From NCBI GenBank assembly GCA_037389465.1, contig JAZARR010000077.1, positions 620,001 to 684,000 on the forward strand: DNA of 64,000 bases, given 5' to 3'. The notes below the pieces were generated by a model. That model ran no database searches. It was given only the letters and a program-made list of their open reading frames with translations, and had not been told where the DNA came from. Shown here one piece after another: positions 12,158 through 26,234 of this stretch. Each line of letters starts with the position of its first letter. Positions within the stretch are counted from its first letter, which is position 1. The translations under genes were made by a program, and so were the position numbers. This DNA comes from Baylisascaris procyonis (taxonomy: Eukaryota; Nematoda; Chromadorea; Rhabditida; Ascarididae).

Positions 12158-15030
12158 GAGTTCACAATTTTTCGGATTTCAACCCATGTGTCTTGAATTG
12201 AGCGTCAAAGTGCTAGCTTCGAGACACATTACATCGCTCCAGACTGTCACCGCCAGCTTCCTGTTGATCAATTATCTACTGCTTGTGTCTAAATACTCGC
12301 TACCTCCTCCTTCATTTTCTGTACCTCTACTGTCCTCTTGTTCTCTTTTAGAAGACTGCAACAACAACTGCCGTCGATAATAACGCTCACAGTAAATTCT
12401 CTCGTTTCATGCTACCACCCCCTCCCTTCCTTTCTGCTCCCAAAAGTCTCTTATAATAGTTGTCGCGAAGCTGCATTTAACATAGGGCAAGCATGAACGC
12501 ATTGCATTGCGTTAATATCTGCTGACCTTTGGCTTATCGGAAGGCCTTGACAAAATGTATTTATTTACGGTGAGTGCACTGCCTATGGAGCCGAACACTT
12601 CAAAGCAACCGCTGCTGTCGCGCTTTTTCCTCATTGTACGACTATAACGACCGTATAATTCACGCCTTTCCAAGGTCAACAAGTGGGTACTTCGAGATCA
12701 TTCAGATGTAGGCACTCTTTTTTTAAGAATCGTTTTCTCAGTTCCAGGGATCTAGAGGGATGGGAGCCGCTGCTTTATAGATCACTTATTTTTTAGTTGG
12801 AAAGCTTTCGAAGAATCGCTATGGATAACTTGTCTTTTCCTAGTCGTTTTCATGATCGTGAAATGTTTAATAAAAAACATATTTTTGCCTTCGCATAGGT
12901 AGCTGCTGAGCGGCACTTCGGATCTTTGCTATACAGAGGGTGTTTGCAATTTCGCACGGCCATAGCAGAAAGCATACATGAAGCTGCACTTGGAGACGAG
13001 AGGCCGAAGCGTAGTGATCAGTGCAGCGCACTGCTGGCTAGCGCGCAAGGCTATATTAGTCCCCGGAGGGAAGTGAGGCGTGCATAAATTTCCGAGCTTT
13101 CGACCGCCGCCTTCTGGGCGTCGTTCACTCTCAATTAATCCCGCATTCATTGAACTTTTTCACTCGCCTCTAAGGACCCCACCGTTTCGTGCGATTTCCA
13201 ACTGAGAGCTGTATTTTGCCTCTTTTAACTTTCGTCCTTCCAAAGTTATCCTTGTATCTGGCCACATTTTCTTCTTTATATGGTAGGGTTTGGCTATTCC
13301 TTGACCTCAGAAATGAGTCAGAAGTAATTAATGTGGTGGTTCTAAGCATAGGTTTGCTGTTAACTCATAAATGAGGAAAAGGTATGCGTAGGATGAGAGT
13401 ATTTGACATTACTGTTACTGGAGTCGGGATTAGTTTATTGAAAAATGTGAGTAACTGGCATCGTCTTCGGATTCGAGTCGACAGTTCTAGTGATTAGATT
13501 CATTTAGAGCCGAGCTTCGTCGTTTTTTCGTCCCATTGTTGTTTCCCCTTATTTCTTATCAACCCTCAATGTTTCAAAGAGAGGATTCAAACTTTTCAAG
13601 GTATCACTTTGCTTCATTTCCTGAATGAATGTCCTAAAGGCAACCAGCCGTTTTGTACGTTAGGGTTTTCATGGTTATTGGTGGGGCCTATCAGAATTAA
13701 GCTGTCTGGGTTTGTGACTTCAACTCAAGCCTGCATGTTAATCTTAGCCTACGAGTAAACTATCGGCAAGTGTTTTTCTGCAATGTTTCAAGTACCCCAC
13801 ATGGATAGCTCTTGTGAGGACGAACGCTACCGCTCTTAGAATCAGGCTTAGTTCTAGACTCCCAGCTAAAGACGACCGAAGTTTACCTCTGAAACTTGGA
13901 AAAACCTGAAGGTCAAAAGAATAGTAGGCGTCCACAACCCATTTTGTCTCAAGAGATATGACGTAATTCTTAACTCAGGCCACAACGTGGATCACGAAAG
14001 GCTGTGCTCGGATTTAGCAATAAAGCTCACCCACATGCGTTGCACTTTAGTTGTAGCGAATTTGCTTTCTTATGGAACTCTTCAAGACGAGTCGGTCCCC
14101 TCTTAAGAGCGCTTCAAACACCAAACGTACTTCACTGTTTCCTCTCGAGTCGAAAGTGTCGCGCTTATCGTGAGCTCTACATTGAAATGGTGTGCAAAAA
14201 GCGCGCTTTAGTGCTGCAAAATGTGCACAATAAATTTTGAACAATGCGTTTGTGGCGTCTGCCGTAAACTCTCCCGAAACATTCATGCGTCTTCTTATTA
14301 AATTTTTCATGCGTGCATTGATTTTAAATTGATGAGAAGCTTACTTCATAAAGGCTTTGTATGCAATACAACACTGAGAAACGAGCGGTGTTTGACAGTC
14401 TTGCAGCAGTACTGTGGGATGATTTTGTTCAAACGGTTCTATTTGTAAAATCCTTATAATTTTGCGTTCTTCAAATGTAGCGTTTTATATTGTCGTATTC
14501 TTGAGTCGAAGCGAAGTATGATGTGAATTTTGATGTTTTCAGCATTTGAAAGTGGATTACGATTTGATTTTTTGATGAATTTGCTTGGAATTAATCCTGC
14601 TAAGATTTGATGACATATACGAGAAGGAAACGATCGTTGATCTCTTTGGTATTGCAAAGCTTTTTTTAAGATATGTGCAACGTTTGCACTATCTATAGCG
14701 ACGCTTTTTAATGTTCGCAATCGGAAATAGTGCTACTCTGCTTGCAAGATCTATTGATGTAACACGTATTATTCCTTTCGATAGGTCTTTCCAGATATCG
14801 CTTTACAACGACGTTTTTTTGGTTTCCATTGAGTCAATACTTTTTCTTCCTTTTATTGTCCACTGATTCTTCTCACCTTTCTTTCGTAATTTAAGGCGCT
14901 ACTGAACTGAGCAGGTAAATCGTAGTGCAGTCTAGTAAACTACTTCAGATCTTGTGCATGCTTATGTAGAGTTGCCAGTGCTTCTGTACGCTATCAGAGT
15001 AGAGGGGCCTAACGTTTACCTATAAAAAAC
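12158..15030. other. non-coding stretch
   Basis: No gene is supported. Pyrimidine-rich patches (for example about 12410-12440) and a more G+C-rich patch around 12930-13130 are present. The upstream (5') part of the minus-strand LINE is not recognisable beyond about 12160. Confidence 0.5.
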
Positions 15031-15587
15031 AATGCCAAAATCGGCACTCTTGTAGAGAACGATGGCACCTGGCTGCGAACCGCGAACGGAGCTCAGCTCC
15101 TTCCCCACATTGCGTACGCACCACTATCGTACTCCGCACTGCAAACGAATACTAACACACATCAGAGAAACTTGAAAACTTGTGGTATGAACATGCAATT
15201 TCTTTTTTTACCATTCAACAGAGAGTGTCAAATAATATCCCCATGCAAAATTTCAGCTTGAAGGGGAAATGCATTTGATGCATGGGCCATCGTTCTCTGC
15301 AATCTTTGATTAGCGCAGCACAGATGACCCCTCCAGTGTGCACTTCCCCTCCTTCAATTGAGCTGAAATTTTGCACTGGGCATTATTTGACATTCTGAGT
15401 TGAACGATGGAAAAAACTGCCTGTTTATTTCACAACTTCTCGAGTTTCTGTGAAGGGTGTTAGCACTCACTTATGGAGTGCGGAGTACGGTAATGCTGCG
15501 TACGCAATGTTGGGCAGGAACTCTGCTCCGTTCGCAGTTCGCAGTCAGGGTGCCGTCGTTCTCGGCAATTATGCCACAAAATCTTTC
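15031..15587. mobile_element. fold-back / MITE-like element
   Basis: Almost the whole 557-bp segment is one long imperfect inverted repeat centred near 15309. Matching blocks on the two arms are: CATTGCGTACGCA at 15108-15120 against TGCGTACGCAATG at 15497-15509; GTCAAATAAT at 15227-15236 against ATTATTTGAC at 15382-15391; GCAAAATTTCAGCT at 15245-15258 against AGCTGAAATTTTGC at 15361-15374; and a GAGAACGATGGC-type outer block at about 15055 against GCCGTCGTTCTC at 15552-15563. All share the same centre, which rules out unrelated small palindromes. The word GCCATCGTTCTC also recurs inside, at about 15286, so the left half is itself bracketed by an inverted pair. No transposase ORF is inside; it is a non-autonomous element. 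Target-site duplication was not resolved. Confidence 0.85.
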
Positions 15588-18500
15588 TGATGATTCATTT
15601 GGGCCCCGTAAGAACTGAATTTGAATAGGTCCCACTAACTTAGAATATATAGGAAGAGCGCTTGGTAGCCTCGTAAGGTACACACTTTTTGCAGCGCAGT
15701 ATGAGAATAACAATTATGTGGTTATACTAAGGCAACAATGCATAGTAGTGAGTCATTCCATCGTACAGATCGTTAGCTTCTGCCCACCTCTGTTCTCTTA
15801 CCAGCTAATTTTTTGTTTAGACTCTTCCTAGCTTCTATAAAAGTCTATAACTGATAAACCTTATGAGATTATATCCATAAGAGTATTGTAGTTATGTGTT
15901 TGTATTTTATAAAGATTTTGCTAAAAGGCCATCCAAACGTCTATTTAGTGCAAAAGGTATTCGTCCGTGAATGTGAAAGTACATCCGCCATTCTCACATT
16001 TGAATCGTCCGCCATTTATCTTCTTTATAGACTGATGCACACACATCTGCTAAATCGACATTTTTGCGCATAGTCATTTAACTGCTAAAGTTGCAAGTGT
16101 GGATTTTTGATATTACAGTTGTTTCGTTTCTTTTATGACAAATGGGAATTGGTAAACGGTTTTGTTTCGGAGAATATATCTGCCAAATAATTTTTCACTT
16201 TTTGTTGATTTTTGTTCAGCGCTTTTCATCTCCTCCATCTTTCTTCTTTTTTTAGATACATGATGAAGCTGAAAGGAATTTGTTTCTTCTTTTTTTTTTT
16301 TTGCATGTTTCACCTGACATTTGTTTCTTTTTCTTGTACGTTTGACCTAATCGAAAAATTACGCTCGCTTTTCCAAGAAACGTTTCTCTTAAAACGAAGC
16401 AGACTTGAGTTGTTACGATTACAAACTCTCCGCTATGTGCATCAGTTATAATTGCATTGTTTTTTTTTTCTGATATGTCCCTTTTTTCGTACAGTTAGGT
16501 TTATTTATCTCAGATTAATTTCTGACAGTATTTTGACTTGCCAAGGTGGCTGAACAAGTATTTTCATAGGTTGTGGTTTGTTTGAAGATTTTATTTATTT
16601 ATTTATTTATTTTTTGCTACGTTGAAAAAAATCATTCAAGGGAATAAACTCAGGTGTTTTGGAAGTTAAAACTTTTATGGATGCTATTGTTTTAGCGGTC
16701 TCAGTTTCATAGGACAATCCTCGTAGTACACTGCTGCACATTTGATGTTTCAAGGTGGCACCGAAAAAAATGTTGATGAAGATTATTTTAGGGTCGAAAC
16801 TATCAAAGCAGATGCACTAACGAAAATTTCATGCTCATCCCAAAGCGCACCCTAATGAGGTTTTATCGAAATTTTTTCCCAGCGCTGATTTTCTTCGAGG
16901 TTTGCCACTTACTCGGCCTCATTTTCAATAACGTCTCAATGAGGTTTGCATTTGTTACTGTTCCGATGGTATTTAAACCTCTGCTTTCATGATTACAGCA
17001 ACTTCTGGCTGTCCTGATTGCCCCAAATATGGCGGCCTCACTGTTTTCAACGAACTCAAAGCCGTGATGCCAACAATATTTCTTTCTACTGTGGCGTTTC
17101 GGCCGAGATTAAAGAGAAACCTCACATAGAGTTGTGCGGAAGGGTCTGCTTTGCTATGGTAGAAACTATAAACATTTCTCTCATATTTCAGTTCTTTCTT
17201 TTTTTTTGGCGAGATGAAGGAGAGGGGAATCTACTGGTTGTCTATGAGATGAAAGATTCATATTCATCATGTTCATCTATTCGATGAACATTGCGTGAAA
17301 AAAAAAAAAGAATCAAATCGATGACATTCTAAAAATGAAGGACGCTTTCAACGCAACAAGTTGAAAGAGCTAAATTCTTCAAGATGGCTCAAAAAAGTGC
17401 GAGACGCAAGTCGGAATGAAACGTTATCGTTCACAATAGCGAACACAAAAACGCAGTCAAATAATGGGATCGCGAGGCGTATAATTTTATTTTATGCAAT
17501 AGGTGGATGATTGCTATTTGCGGCGATGTTGTATTTTTCCCAAGTTTGTTGTATCGAAAACGTGACACTTCAAATTTAACGCTTATTAAAATGAATTATA
17601 TGTCAATAGTGTTTACTACCAATCTATGCGATATTATCACCAAATTATAGCAAATATTGTTCGATTGTAGTTGCGCCTTGTAACATATCATCTTTTTTTT
17701 GTTTAGCCTTCATTTAATGAACGCTAGTTGTTTGATGAACTGTTGCAACGCATATGGGCTTTTGCTTCTTGCGATAGCAAACAATGCAGTAGCTGCAAGG
17801 TGGAGCGTTAATGAAATACCTGGGCTCATCGAAGGTGCGCCAAGAGCGCTTCATTTCTTTGTTATTTCGTTTTATGTCAGCCATATCTGACCAGAGTAAA
17901 TGGATGGATTGAATTATTCTTTTAAGGTCATTTGGAATGGATGCTTGTTCGGTAGAAGGTGATTGTTACTTGCATGCTTTTACACTTGCATTGCTGAAAG
18001 AGAGTGCAGTTCACATTAAGGTGTTGTTCTTTTTTCACTTTATCGTCACTGGTGGGAGACTAACCTGTTATATTCTTCAGATTATGACTATCAATTTACA
18101 TCGAACGAAAAAGTCACGAATATGTTGTTGGCGCTTTGTTAGGAAATATGAGCCGTTAGTTATTTCAGCGACTGGCATTATTGATTTTGCTGTTTTTGTC
18201 ATCGGCACAAAGTTTCAGACTAACGTTTGCGTAATTTTATAAGATTTCAGCCAACAACATCTTGAAATCCTATGTTCATTTTTGAAACATTATAACTGAT
18301 TAATTCATTCATTAATTAAATGCGCTCAAATTCCGCTTTGCGTCAATTTTAAAAAATCTTATGTCTTTGACTTTTCTTTGCTCACTTGCGGCTATTAGTT
18401 TTCTGAGAATTCCTGCAAACGTTCCTAAAGATGCTCATATATTTGCTGTATCCTCCTTTCCGCGTTGAATTGCGGCTATCTTTTTTCCGTTTCGTTGAGG

Positions 18501-21500
18501 GTAGGGGCCTGGAAGGTGAAGAAGGGAGGATAATTGCTTACGTAGTTGATGAACTAGAACGTACACACTTTTCCCGAATAATCTAAAGTTAATTTCTCTA
18601 TTATAATTTGTTTTTTGTTTAAATGCAGCATTTAATTCAGCCATCATTTTCATTACCAAATCTCATCCAACCTTCCTCTTTGCAGTTATTGCAGTATTTC
18701 ACTCAAAGGACGATTTTCAATCATTATTCGGTCGTGGTCACATAATAGCCGTTGTGTTGTCATCTCGGTGATATCCTATGACTATGAGTTTCGATCACCA
18801 TCAACCGCTTTTGTTTTCACATTTATACTATGCTAAGGTCCATTATTCTTTAAGCAGTTTTATGTTCAAATCTATAATTTTTCATTTGAAATTATTAATA
18901 GTTTTAAGCCGTCGTTTTACTTATTCGTGCTGATCTCAGATGTTATTCACTGATATCTTATGCTATCGAATTTTTGAATTTTTTATGAAAAGGGCAGCAG
19001 GGAAGCATACTCTAACTTTGATTGAATAAGTTAGGTTCACAACTTTGCTAGCTTACTAAAACGTCCTTAAGGGAGGAAAAGCACAGGAGCTTTACTGGAA
19101 CTGAATGTTTCTCTTAGCATTTTCCTAGTCATAATTTGCCCATCCTCCCAATCCAACATAAACCGTTCTTCCGCACCAGCCCATAGTGGTGATCGATGTT
19201 CGTGAAAAAAATGGAAATTCCATTGGGTCGGTTTCCCTTTCGCATCCTGTATAGAAGAAAATGTGTTCACATGCACCCGCTGAGCCCGTCTGGATAGACG
19301 GACGCATCGCGCCCGGACGTTCCCATCAAGGCAGGCGCTAACACGATGCTGTGTGGGCGGTGGTGGATGCTACCTTGTATGGGCCACTTCAACCGTTTGT
19401 GTGCGGTTGCGGGTTGCCTCCTCTTCTCTCCATCCCTCCTCTCCGCCCTCCCACTTGCCGAGGTGTCGGCACTCCGAATGGTCTTTGAGGGCCTATGCAA
19501 AATTTAAGATTCGAAGCAAAGCATTTGTGATAGGTAGGTGGCTCAAAGTACTCGATTGAAATTACACTTCGGTTGAAACCGTCGACTAACTGATTTTAAA
19601 ATAGCGCTGCCATCGATTAGGAGCGTTCAATCAAAACCTAATTCTGGTTACAACAGAAAGGTAAAATGTAAATCCGAGTTTTAGTTGCGTAGAACTGATC
19701 GAATTTTCACTTTTCAACCAAAATCCAGTCGGTTGTTTTATATTACTGTATATGCTTTCTGCGGAGATATTTCGAACCCTCACCTTGAAAGGCAACTGAT
19801 AGAAATTTGAATCCCCTTCTGTCACCTGTTCACCTTTATCGATCTTTTTCCACGGTGTTTCATTTGGCGCTTGAGATGAATTTAATTTCCTGTAAGACTA
19901 ACGTGCGACGATTATTTTACATTTATGAAAGCACAAGTTCCCGAGCAGTTTTGTATGTTGATTAAATTTGTAAAATATTTCAAACATATTTTGGCTGCAG
20001 CTCTGTAATATATGTTTGCTTAGTTTACTTCCATTTTTTACCGTTTCATCGTAGAATAAAAGTATAAGAAAAAGGAATGGATTGAGAGGGACAGTTCTGC
20101 GTTAAATATGAGCTCGCAGTGAGAGAACTCGAGCAAATATATATTAACTTATATTCAGTCTTCTTTCAATCCTAAATTCGTCGGTTTTATGGTTATCCTA
20201 TTGTTGAGGCTAAACGGTTCGCTTATCTTATACTGCGTCCGTTTTCTGTAAAGAACTTCATGAAGTCCACATTCTTTCATTCAAAAAAATGGATTGGCCC
20301 CATAATTTGAGAGTGCAATGAGATATTTCATTTTTTTTTGTGGTGGAAACCTACTAATTGCGCGTATTTCATTCATGGCTCTAAAACACCAAGTGCAGCA
20401 TTATCGGATAAATCCAAGGTTGCATTGAGCTCATTCGTATGTTTATTGGAACTTCTGTGACATTCTACAGCTGAAATTCATTCAGATTTCAATATCGTCA
20501 TCTGAATTTGCTGATGGAAGTCGGCTTTTCATTTAAATGCGGAAATGAACTTTTCTACTGCAGTGTTTCGAACTGCCACGAATCTGCTGCTTATAGAAGA
20601 TGAAAGCATCATCATTCGCGGCATATACTGGTTTTAACATATCTCCTGCATTGTCATTCGACAATGCATCAGTTCTGTGTAAAAACTTTGTTGCATATTA
20701 ATTTAACCTTAAAGTTGGCCAAGAAAACGTTATCTTAGAGAATTCTTCGGCAATGTAACATACAAATTCTTCTTTCCTTTGTGCACTCCTCTTTAACAAC
20801 AATTGCTAATAGTGTGCAGCAGTGACAGCTGCTCCGTGATGTCAACAATAGCTGAATTAGGTGAGTGTAAGCTATAGTGTATTACTCTCAGTGTGAGGCA
20901 ACAGGGACTCCATATATCCACAGACTGCATCGACCTACGATCGATGCGGGAGTATGGCTCTTCAAGCTCTTCGATTGCCAATTTTCTCCACTCTTGCGGC
21001 GTGGCGCCTGTCTATCTCTCTTAGTTATTTCTAACTTATGCAAATTCACATCGCACAATTCGTACGCTTACATAATTAATTCTGATGTGCCTACGCGCTG
21101 GCGCCTAATGGATATTAGAAAGGAAGTGATGGCAATGTATACGTTGTCCAGCTATCGCTGCGTTTCAATTTCGCCCATCAATTACGCTATGAAGTTGAAT
21201 GTGAAGATTCTGATATGCAGCTAACTTGAGCGAGTATTTTTTGCTAGCTGTTGTGTTTCCGTGACCTTCACGATTCCACAGAGCCCGTAATTGGGATGTT
21301 CCAGTCTGCGAATATATGGACCTAAGCATTATGGTCATATTTACAATTGCATTACCGTTCTTCCTGCTAAAATACTATACCGTTTCTCAAATGCTTCGAA
21401 TACAGATATGGTGACGGCGAGATTGTGACGATAAATGCATGTAATAGACCGATGAAAATCTGAGTGCCGGCGTTTCATTCTCATTATGACATGTTTTAAG

Positions 21501-24500
21501 GGGGAATTGAGCAAGAAGTGGTCTCTTTCTTCTGAACGATTTTTAGCTAGAAAAATATTCTAATTTCCTTTTTTTGAGTTTTTATTTTGAGAAAAATTCG
21601 GCGCTACATTTCTCAATCAAGCTTCCAATTACAAGAGATTTGTTCTAAAGCACTAGAATTGCATCTCCCACAATTTACTTTACCCACTTTGACGAATGTT
21701 GAAAGCGGAAATCGCTCCCGTTTAAATCTCTTCCCCATCACTGACAAAGTAATGCCGCTGCTTAGAGCTACCACTGAGACATTTAGCGCGTCCCTCCCTT
21801 TGAAAAAAATTTCTTTGTAAAACGCCCCCAGTGCTGGAGCAACTCCCTGTTCTCATGGAAGCGACTAGAAATGTCCTTCGAAAAATTTCTGTCGTTATCC
21901 ACTGCCTCCGATGATGGCATTCTTCTCGTCTGTTCGCGTCGTCTGGGCAGCACTTCCATCTTCGTTCATCTCGCATTCATGTCTCAACAGCCAGCTTCAT
22001 TTATCACCTTCGCCCTCAACTTGGATTTATTGTCAGTGACTATTGTCTGGCTGATTGCACTGCATCCGAGCTGAGTTTATCATTCAATGCCAGCAGTTAA
22101 TTATGCGTATTTCCGTGGAAATATTGAAGATTTATGGAAATTTTTGTCATTGGCGATCTACTCATTTTGAGATATTTTTTGCCCGCAGATTTTTAATTTA
22201 ATGATGCTATGCTTTCATCATCATTCAGTACAGTCTTCCAAGAACAACTATGCTTAGAATTTTGTGAACAAGACTGTCGTTCTCATCTTGAAGTGCCGTA
22301 ATAAGGCAAGAAGCCATGAGGAAAGCTAATTCCTTTATAGTATAAGTTGACGTAGAATGCTTCTCAAATCTTTTTCAGTAGACCTGAGTGAGTTTCGCTC
22401 CTTCATTTTCGAGAAACAAGTCCCAAAATCTCTTTCTTTGGCGGTAGCTGAAGGTTGCGTTAATAAAAACCCTTCCTCTCTTCCCGTCCCTTCCACTTCC
22501 CTCGCGCTGTCTCTCATTTGGTCCGCCCAGGCATACAATCTTGAGGCACCATACATTCATATATGTATCAACTGTTCCTTGCGGAAGCCGTTCATTGTAG
22601 CCAGAGTAAAGTTATTTTCAATTTTACTTTTTGTGCATAGAATGGAACGGAAATTTTTCCAGTTGAATTTTTTCTACGTTTATTTTGAGAGTTTAACAAA
22701 CTTTAGCGCAGAGCATTTTATTTGTTCGATTTTGTGATGAAATGAAAAGAATAAAAGCCTGCCTCTTGCTCAAAAATTGTAGAGTGGATGAGTTCAAATA
22801 TTTGCGCGCTAAGAGTAGATGCTCCTTTCTTTTTTTTTCCGAATTTGCTGGGTATAAGTCTACGGCCGATGCACTTTGCAGTTATCTTGCTCACAAGCTG
22901 CATAAACCGGCTGTCGCTACTAATTCATAGCACAAGCACGACCACCACTACTTCATTGCTCCCTGCAATTGAATATCTTTTTCATCTGGGAAAATTTCAT
23001 CACCAAGCACGAAATCGTCTACAATGATTGCTTCCAGCTCCGGAATGGCTAATTCCGATTCAGGAGTGGTAGCTTCGAATCCAATAACAGGCACCTTCCC
23101 GATCACCCTGGGAGGAAAAAAGTTTTTTACAGATGATGCTGCTTCTATCTAAAAAAAGCTGGCGAATCGCTACTGAGTGCAGTTGTTTATTTCCTATCTG
23201 CAATAGGTACACTTCTTTTACATGACTCGACAAGCGGAATTTGCTTCTTCATTCCGGCTTTCGGTGGAATGTTTACATAAGTAGAATTGCATGCGGATAC
23301 TGCAAGAGGCATCATTCTAGTTTGACTGCCTTCGTTATGCTTACAAAGCATCTGATTGCAGTCTATCTGTTAAGACGAACAAAAATAGTATTATTAAAGG
23401 TTGTAACGGGTGTTGCATCTCTCAGTAAATCATACTACTGTTAAACATTTTTGTTTTCTTTAGTCCATGTGCCGTAGACAACAATAATTTTGTTATAATC
23501 GAACACTTCTTTGTAGATTGAAACACGCGGTACGAGGATATGAAACCTCCCCTATAAAAAGTCCGTCGTGTTTGAGATGAATTTTCCTCTTTTTCTTTTT
23601 TTTTTTTTTTTTGAAATGATCCATCCGTATCACTCAAATGGCCCATTCATGTTTGACTTCTTCTAACATAGAATTTATGTAGTTGTTTTTCTTTCAAAAA
23701 CCGGGACTCATTATGAAGCTTTTTTTTTATTTCTTCTGACAGTGGTCGTGAGGTATCACCCGTTCACTCACACTGCCCCTTGAAGCCCCTTCTGTTAGAT
23801 GCTCCTCCAAGACAATGGGCTTTCGCACAACTCAGCGATGAAACCTTATCATTTTCGGGAATATTCCAGAACATTACAGTATTTTTTGTGATGATTCTTT
23901 GATAATCCTCTACCAAACTCTACATCTTAGCGGGAAAGTAAGTGCTTTAACAAATAGGTTGTCGTACTAACCTACTAACCGTTCTATTGTTGTTTTGACG
24001 TGAAGTGAGATGTAGAATAATCACTACTAATGAGCGATTAAATTCTCACTGACAAAAAATTGCCTTTCATATTTCGATGTCTATTTATAAGAAAGTATAA
24101 CGGTCCCAAAGATAATTTCCTCGGCATCACTTGGACTCAGGTTAGATCTGAATGCAGTGGGCCTTAATTAGTGGTTTATCAATGACGGTTTTATAAAATC
24201 ATGCCGGTTCCTATAACAGGCCTGATAGAAAGAGTTATAGCCAAATAGTAGTGGTAGTAGTTTGAAAGTTGTATACTCCTCCAATCCCTTTGCTATTGTT
24301 CTCTTTCCAAATTGAAGAAGGGATAGCAACCGTGAAAGGGTATTGACTTGTGTTGCGAATGCTGTCTATCTGTAAGGGCGACCAATAGATGCGTGAAAGC
24401 AAGCGCATCGTGTGCACTCGCGTGTAGTGACGCATAACGGCATTGCGGTGTGGTGTGTCGTGTAGTGCGCAGTGCTACGAATTGTGACCTGAATGTGCGT

Positions 24501-25351
24501 CGTTCTGTCCGATATGAGTCCATCTCGGTCTTATTGCAATCGCATGCAACTCATAGATGCTTCATTCGCTGCTGTTTTATTCTTTCAAATATTTATTTTT
24601 TTTTTCAATGCTGGACCCATTTATGCTATTCAATCCCCATTCCTTGAAATTGATGCCGTTGCAATTGTATCTTCGATTCACCTGCGGTCACCCGCCTTCT
24701 CTCCTTGTCATTCCAACGGATCTACTCATAACTCATATAGGTTGACGTTTCGACATCTCTGCAACTTTTAGGCACCTTCCATTTTTCATATTGCCTCCAT
24801 TCGGTTCGCACCAGTGCATTCTACTAGCGTAATGTTATTTACCTTTCGTCGTAGTTATCAATATTTATATCTGCTGCAAAATTTCAACTCCGATTTATTC
24901 ATCCATAGGGAAAGATGTTGTTCATAGCTGCAATTATTCCGTTCTATAGTTTTTATACTTTATCGGTAATGTGATATACATGTACCAAAATGATCTATTA
25001 ATAAAAGCAGTGGTATCGAAATGCTGGAATGTCTATTTCAGTAAAGTTGGCAGATGCGTACAAAGCTGGCATTTTATTTTCTAATGCTATGCGTTATTAT
25101 TATTCAACCAGTGTTGTTTGCCGTAATGAAAATAGAAAATGTTCTGTGCTCACTGCTTGTTCGTTGAATATATTCGAAGGCGTTTTATATGCAGCATGAA
25201 GCAGTACGCGGCAGCTAACCTTAAGTGCTGCATGGAAAATGTAATAAAGTGGCCAATGAACATGCCGCAATGCTCGAAGATCCGCTGTCCCTTGAGCTCG
25301 CATGCAAATCATCCTGACCTGTCCCTCGCAGTACGTATTCTAACACCAGCC
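15588..25351. other. non-coding stretch
   Basis: No gene is supported. It contains a (TTTA)n microsatellite at about 16589-16614, a 9-bp-arm hairpin near 20648-20669, a 17-nt T run at 23596-23612 and scattered polypyrimidine tracts. An open reading stretch at 17717-17830 starts with ATG and a hydrophobic N-terminus, but its GT is followed by a poor donor context (see findings). Confidence 0.5.
16589..16614. repeat. (TTTA)n microsatellite
   Basis: Six near-perfect TTTA units. RTE-type elements on the minus strand can end in such units, but no RTE-like sequence adjoins this one. Confidence 0.85.
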
Positions 25352-25426
25352 ATTTCGATAAGTTGAGTAGCATTGGTTTCCATAATGGAGCGGGGTTTCT
25401 TCCAGTGGATTTGTCACTCCTTTTAA
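25352..25426 (+). repeat. 75-bp direct repeat, copy 1
   Basis: Begins ATTTCGATAAGT and ends in TCACTCCTTTTAA. It is nearly identical to 26160-26234, with three differences seen over 75 bp. The copies lie 808 bp apart in the same orientation. No coding sense was recognised. The 733 bp between the copies carry no ORF of note, only an 8-bp-arm palindrome at 25628-25658. Confidence 0.9.
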
Positions 25427-26159
25427 GTCGCTAGGCCTGCAGCTATGACTGGTTTATCCCATCCTATGGAATCCTCATTTTTGACTGTTGGGCTGATTGT
25501 GTGGATTACCAATTTGTCTTGCAGTCATGGGGCAAACTTCTCATCGGAGCTTTACCCTTTTTTATTCTTGAGCTGAACTTTATAAGTTGGGACACGCTTA
25601 ATTAACCTGTGCCAGTTACGGATCTCGTTTAGTTGGCTGACCAACCGACTCAACTAAATTTGCATATATGAGCATCCTGCTTGAGCGTTCTCGTCAAATT
25701 TCGTTTGTATTTTTTCTATCGTTCCAAAAATATTTTTGTCATTCCTGCTACGCTGAACCATTCCTGTGATAATTACGTAGCCTCAGGATGTTGTCTCTTC
25801 GAAAATCACCGGATCTAAGCCATTTCAATGCATTAAAATCAACCTATATATGCTATTACATAATCTAATTTATAACTCACGTTTTTTAAGGATAATGCAT
25901 TGTAGCTGATCCAAATTGCAGGTTCCCTAGTGAGGTTTAATGAACTTGTTAGCCTAGTTTGTAGATGTGGTTTTTGATGATTAAAAGAGTCGGTGAAATT
26001 GTGCTGAATGTTGAGTTCAGGTGGGTACCTGTTGTATGAGCGTCGGAGATTCTTGCCTATGGTCCATTATAGCCGATCTTATTGACGTTGAAATAAAAGT
26101 TCGATTGCCGTTCCAAATGTAGCGTTTTTTTTTTTCCACATTGTTTGAAATGTTTTGGA

Positions 26160-26234
26160 ATTTCGATAAGTGGAGTAGCATTGGTTTCCGTAATGGAGCG
26201 GGGTTTCTTCCAGTGGATTCGTCACTCCTTTTAA
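26160..26234 (+). repeat. 75-bp direct repeat, copy 2
   Basis: Second copy of the 25352-25426 sequence, containing the shared block GGAGCGGGGTTTCTTCCAG. The high identity over exactly 75 bp, with sharp ends on both sides, points to a recent duplication or two insertions of one small repeat. Confidence 0.9.

Noticed and set aside
16589..16614. (TTTA)n as the 3' tail of a minus-strand RTE element
   Set aside because: The sequence on the side where the RTE body should be shows none of the ORF2 C-terminal motifs seen at 62.3 kb.
22357..22737. Plus-strand open frame of 126 codons
   Set aside because: No start or splice context and no family resemblance; includes a C/T-rich tract that tends to stay open.
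25352..26234. Small LTR retrotransposon bounded by the 75-bp repeats
   Set aside because: Repeats lack the TG...CA ends of LTRs and no gag/pol-like sequence lies between them.
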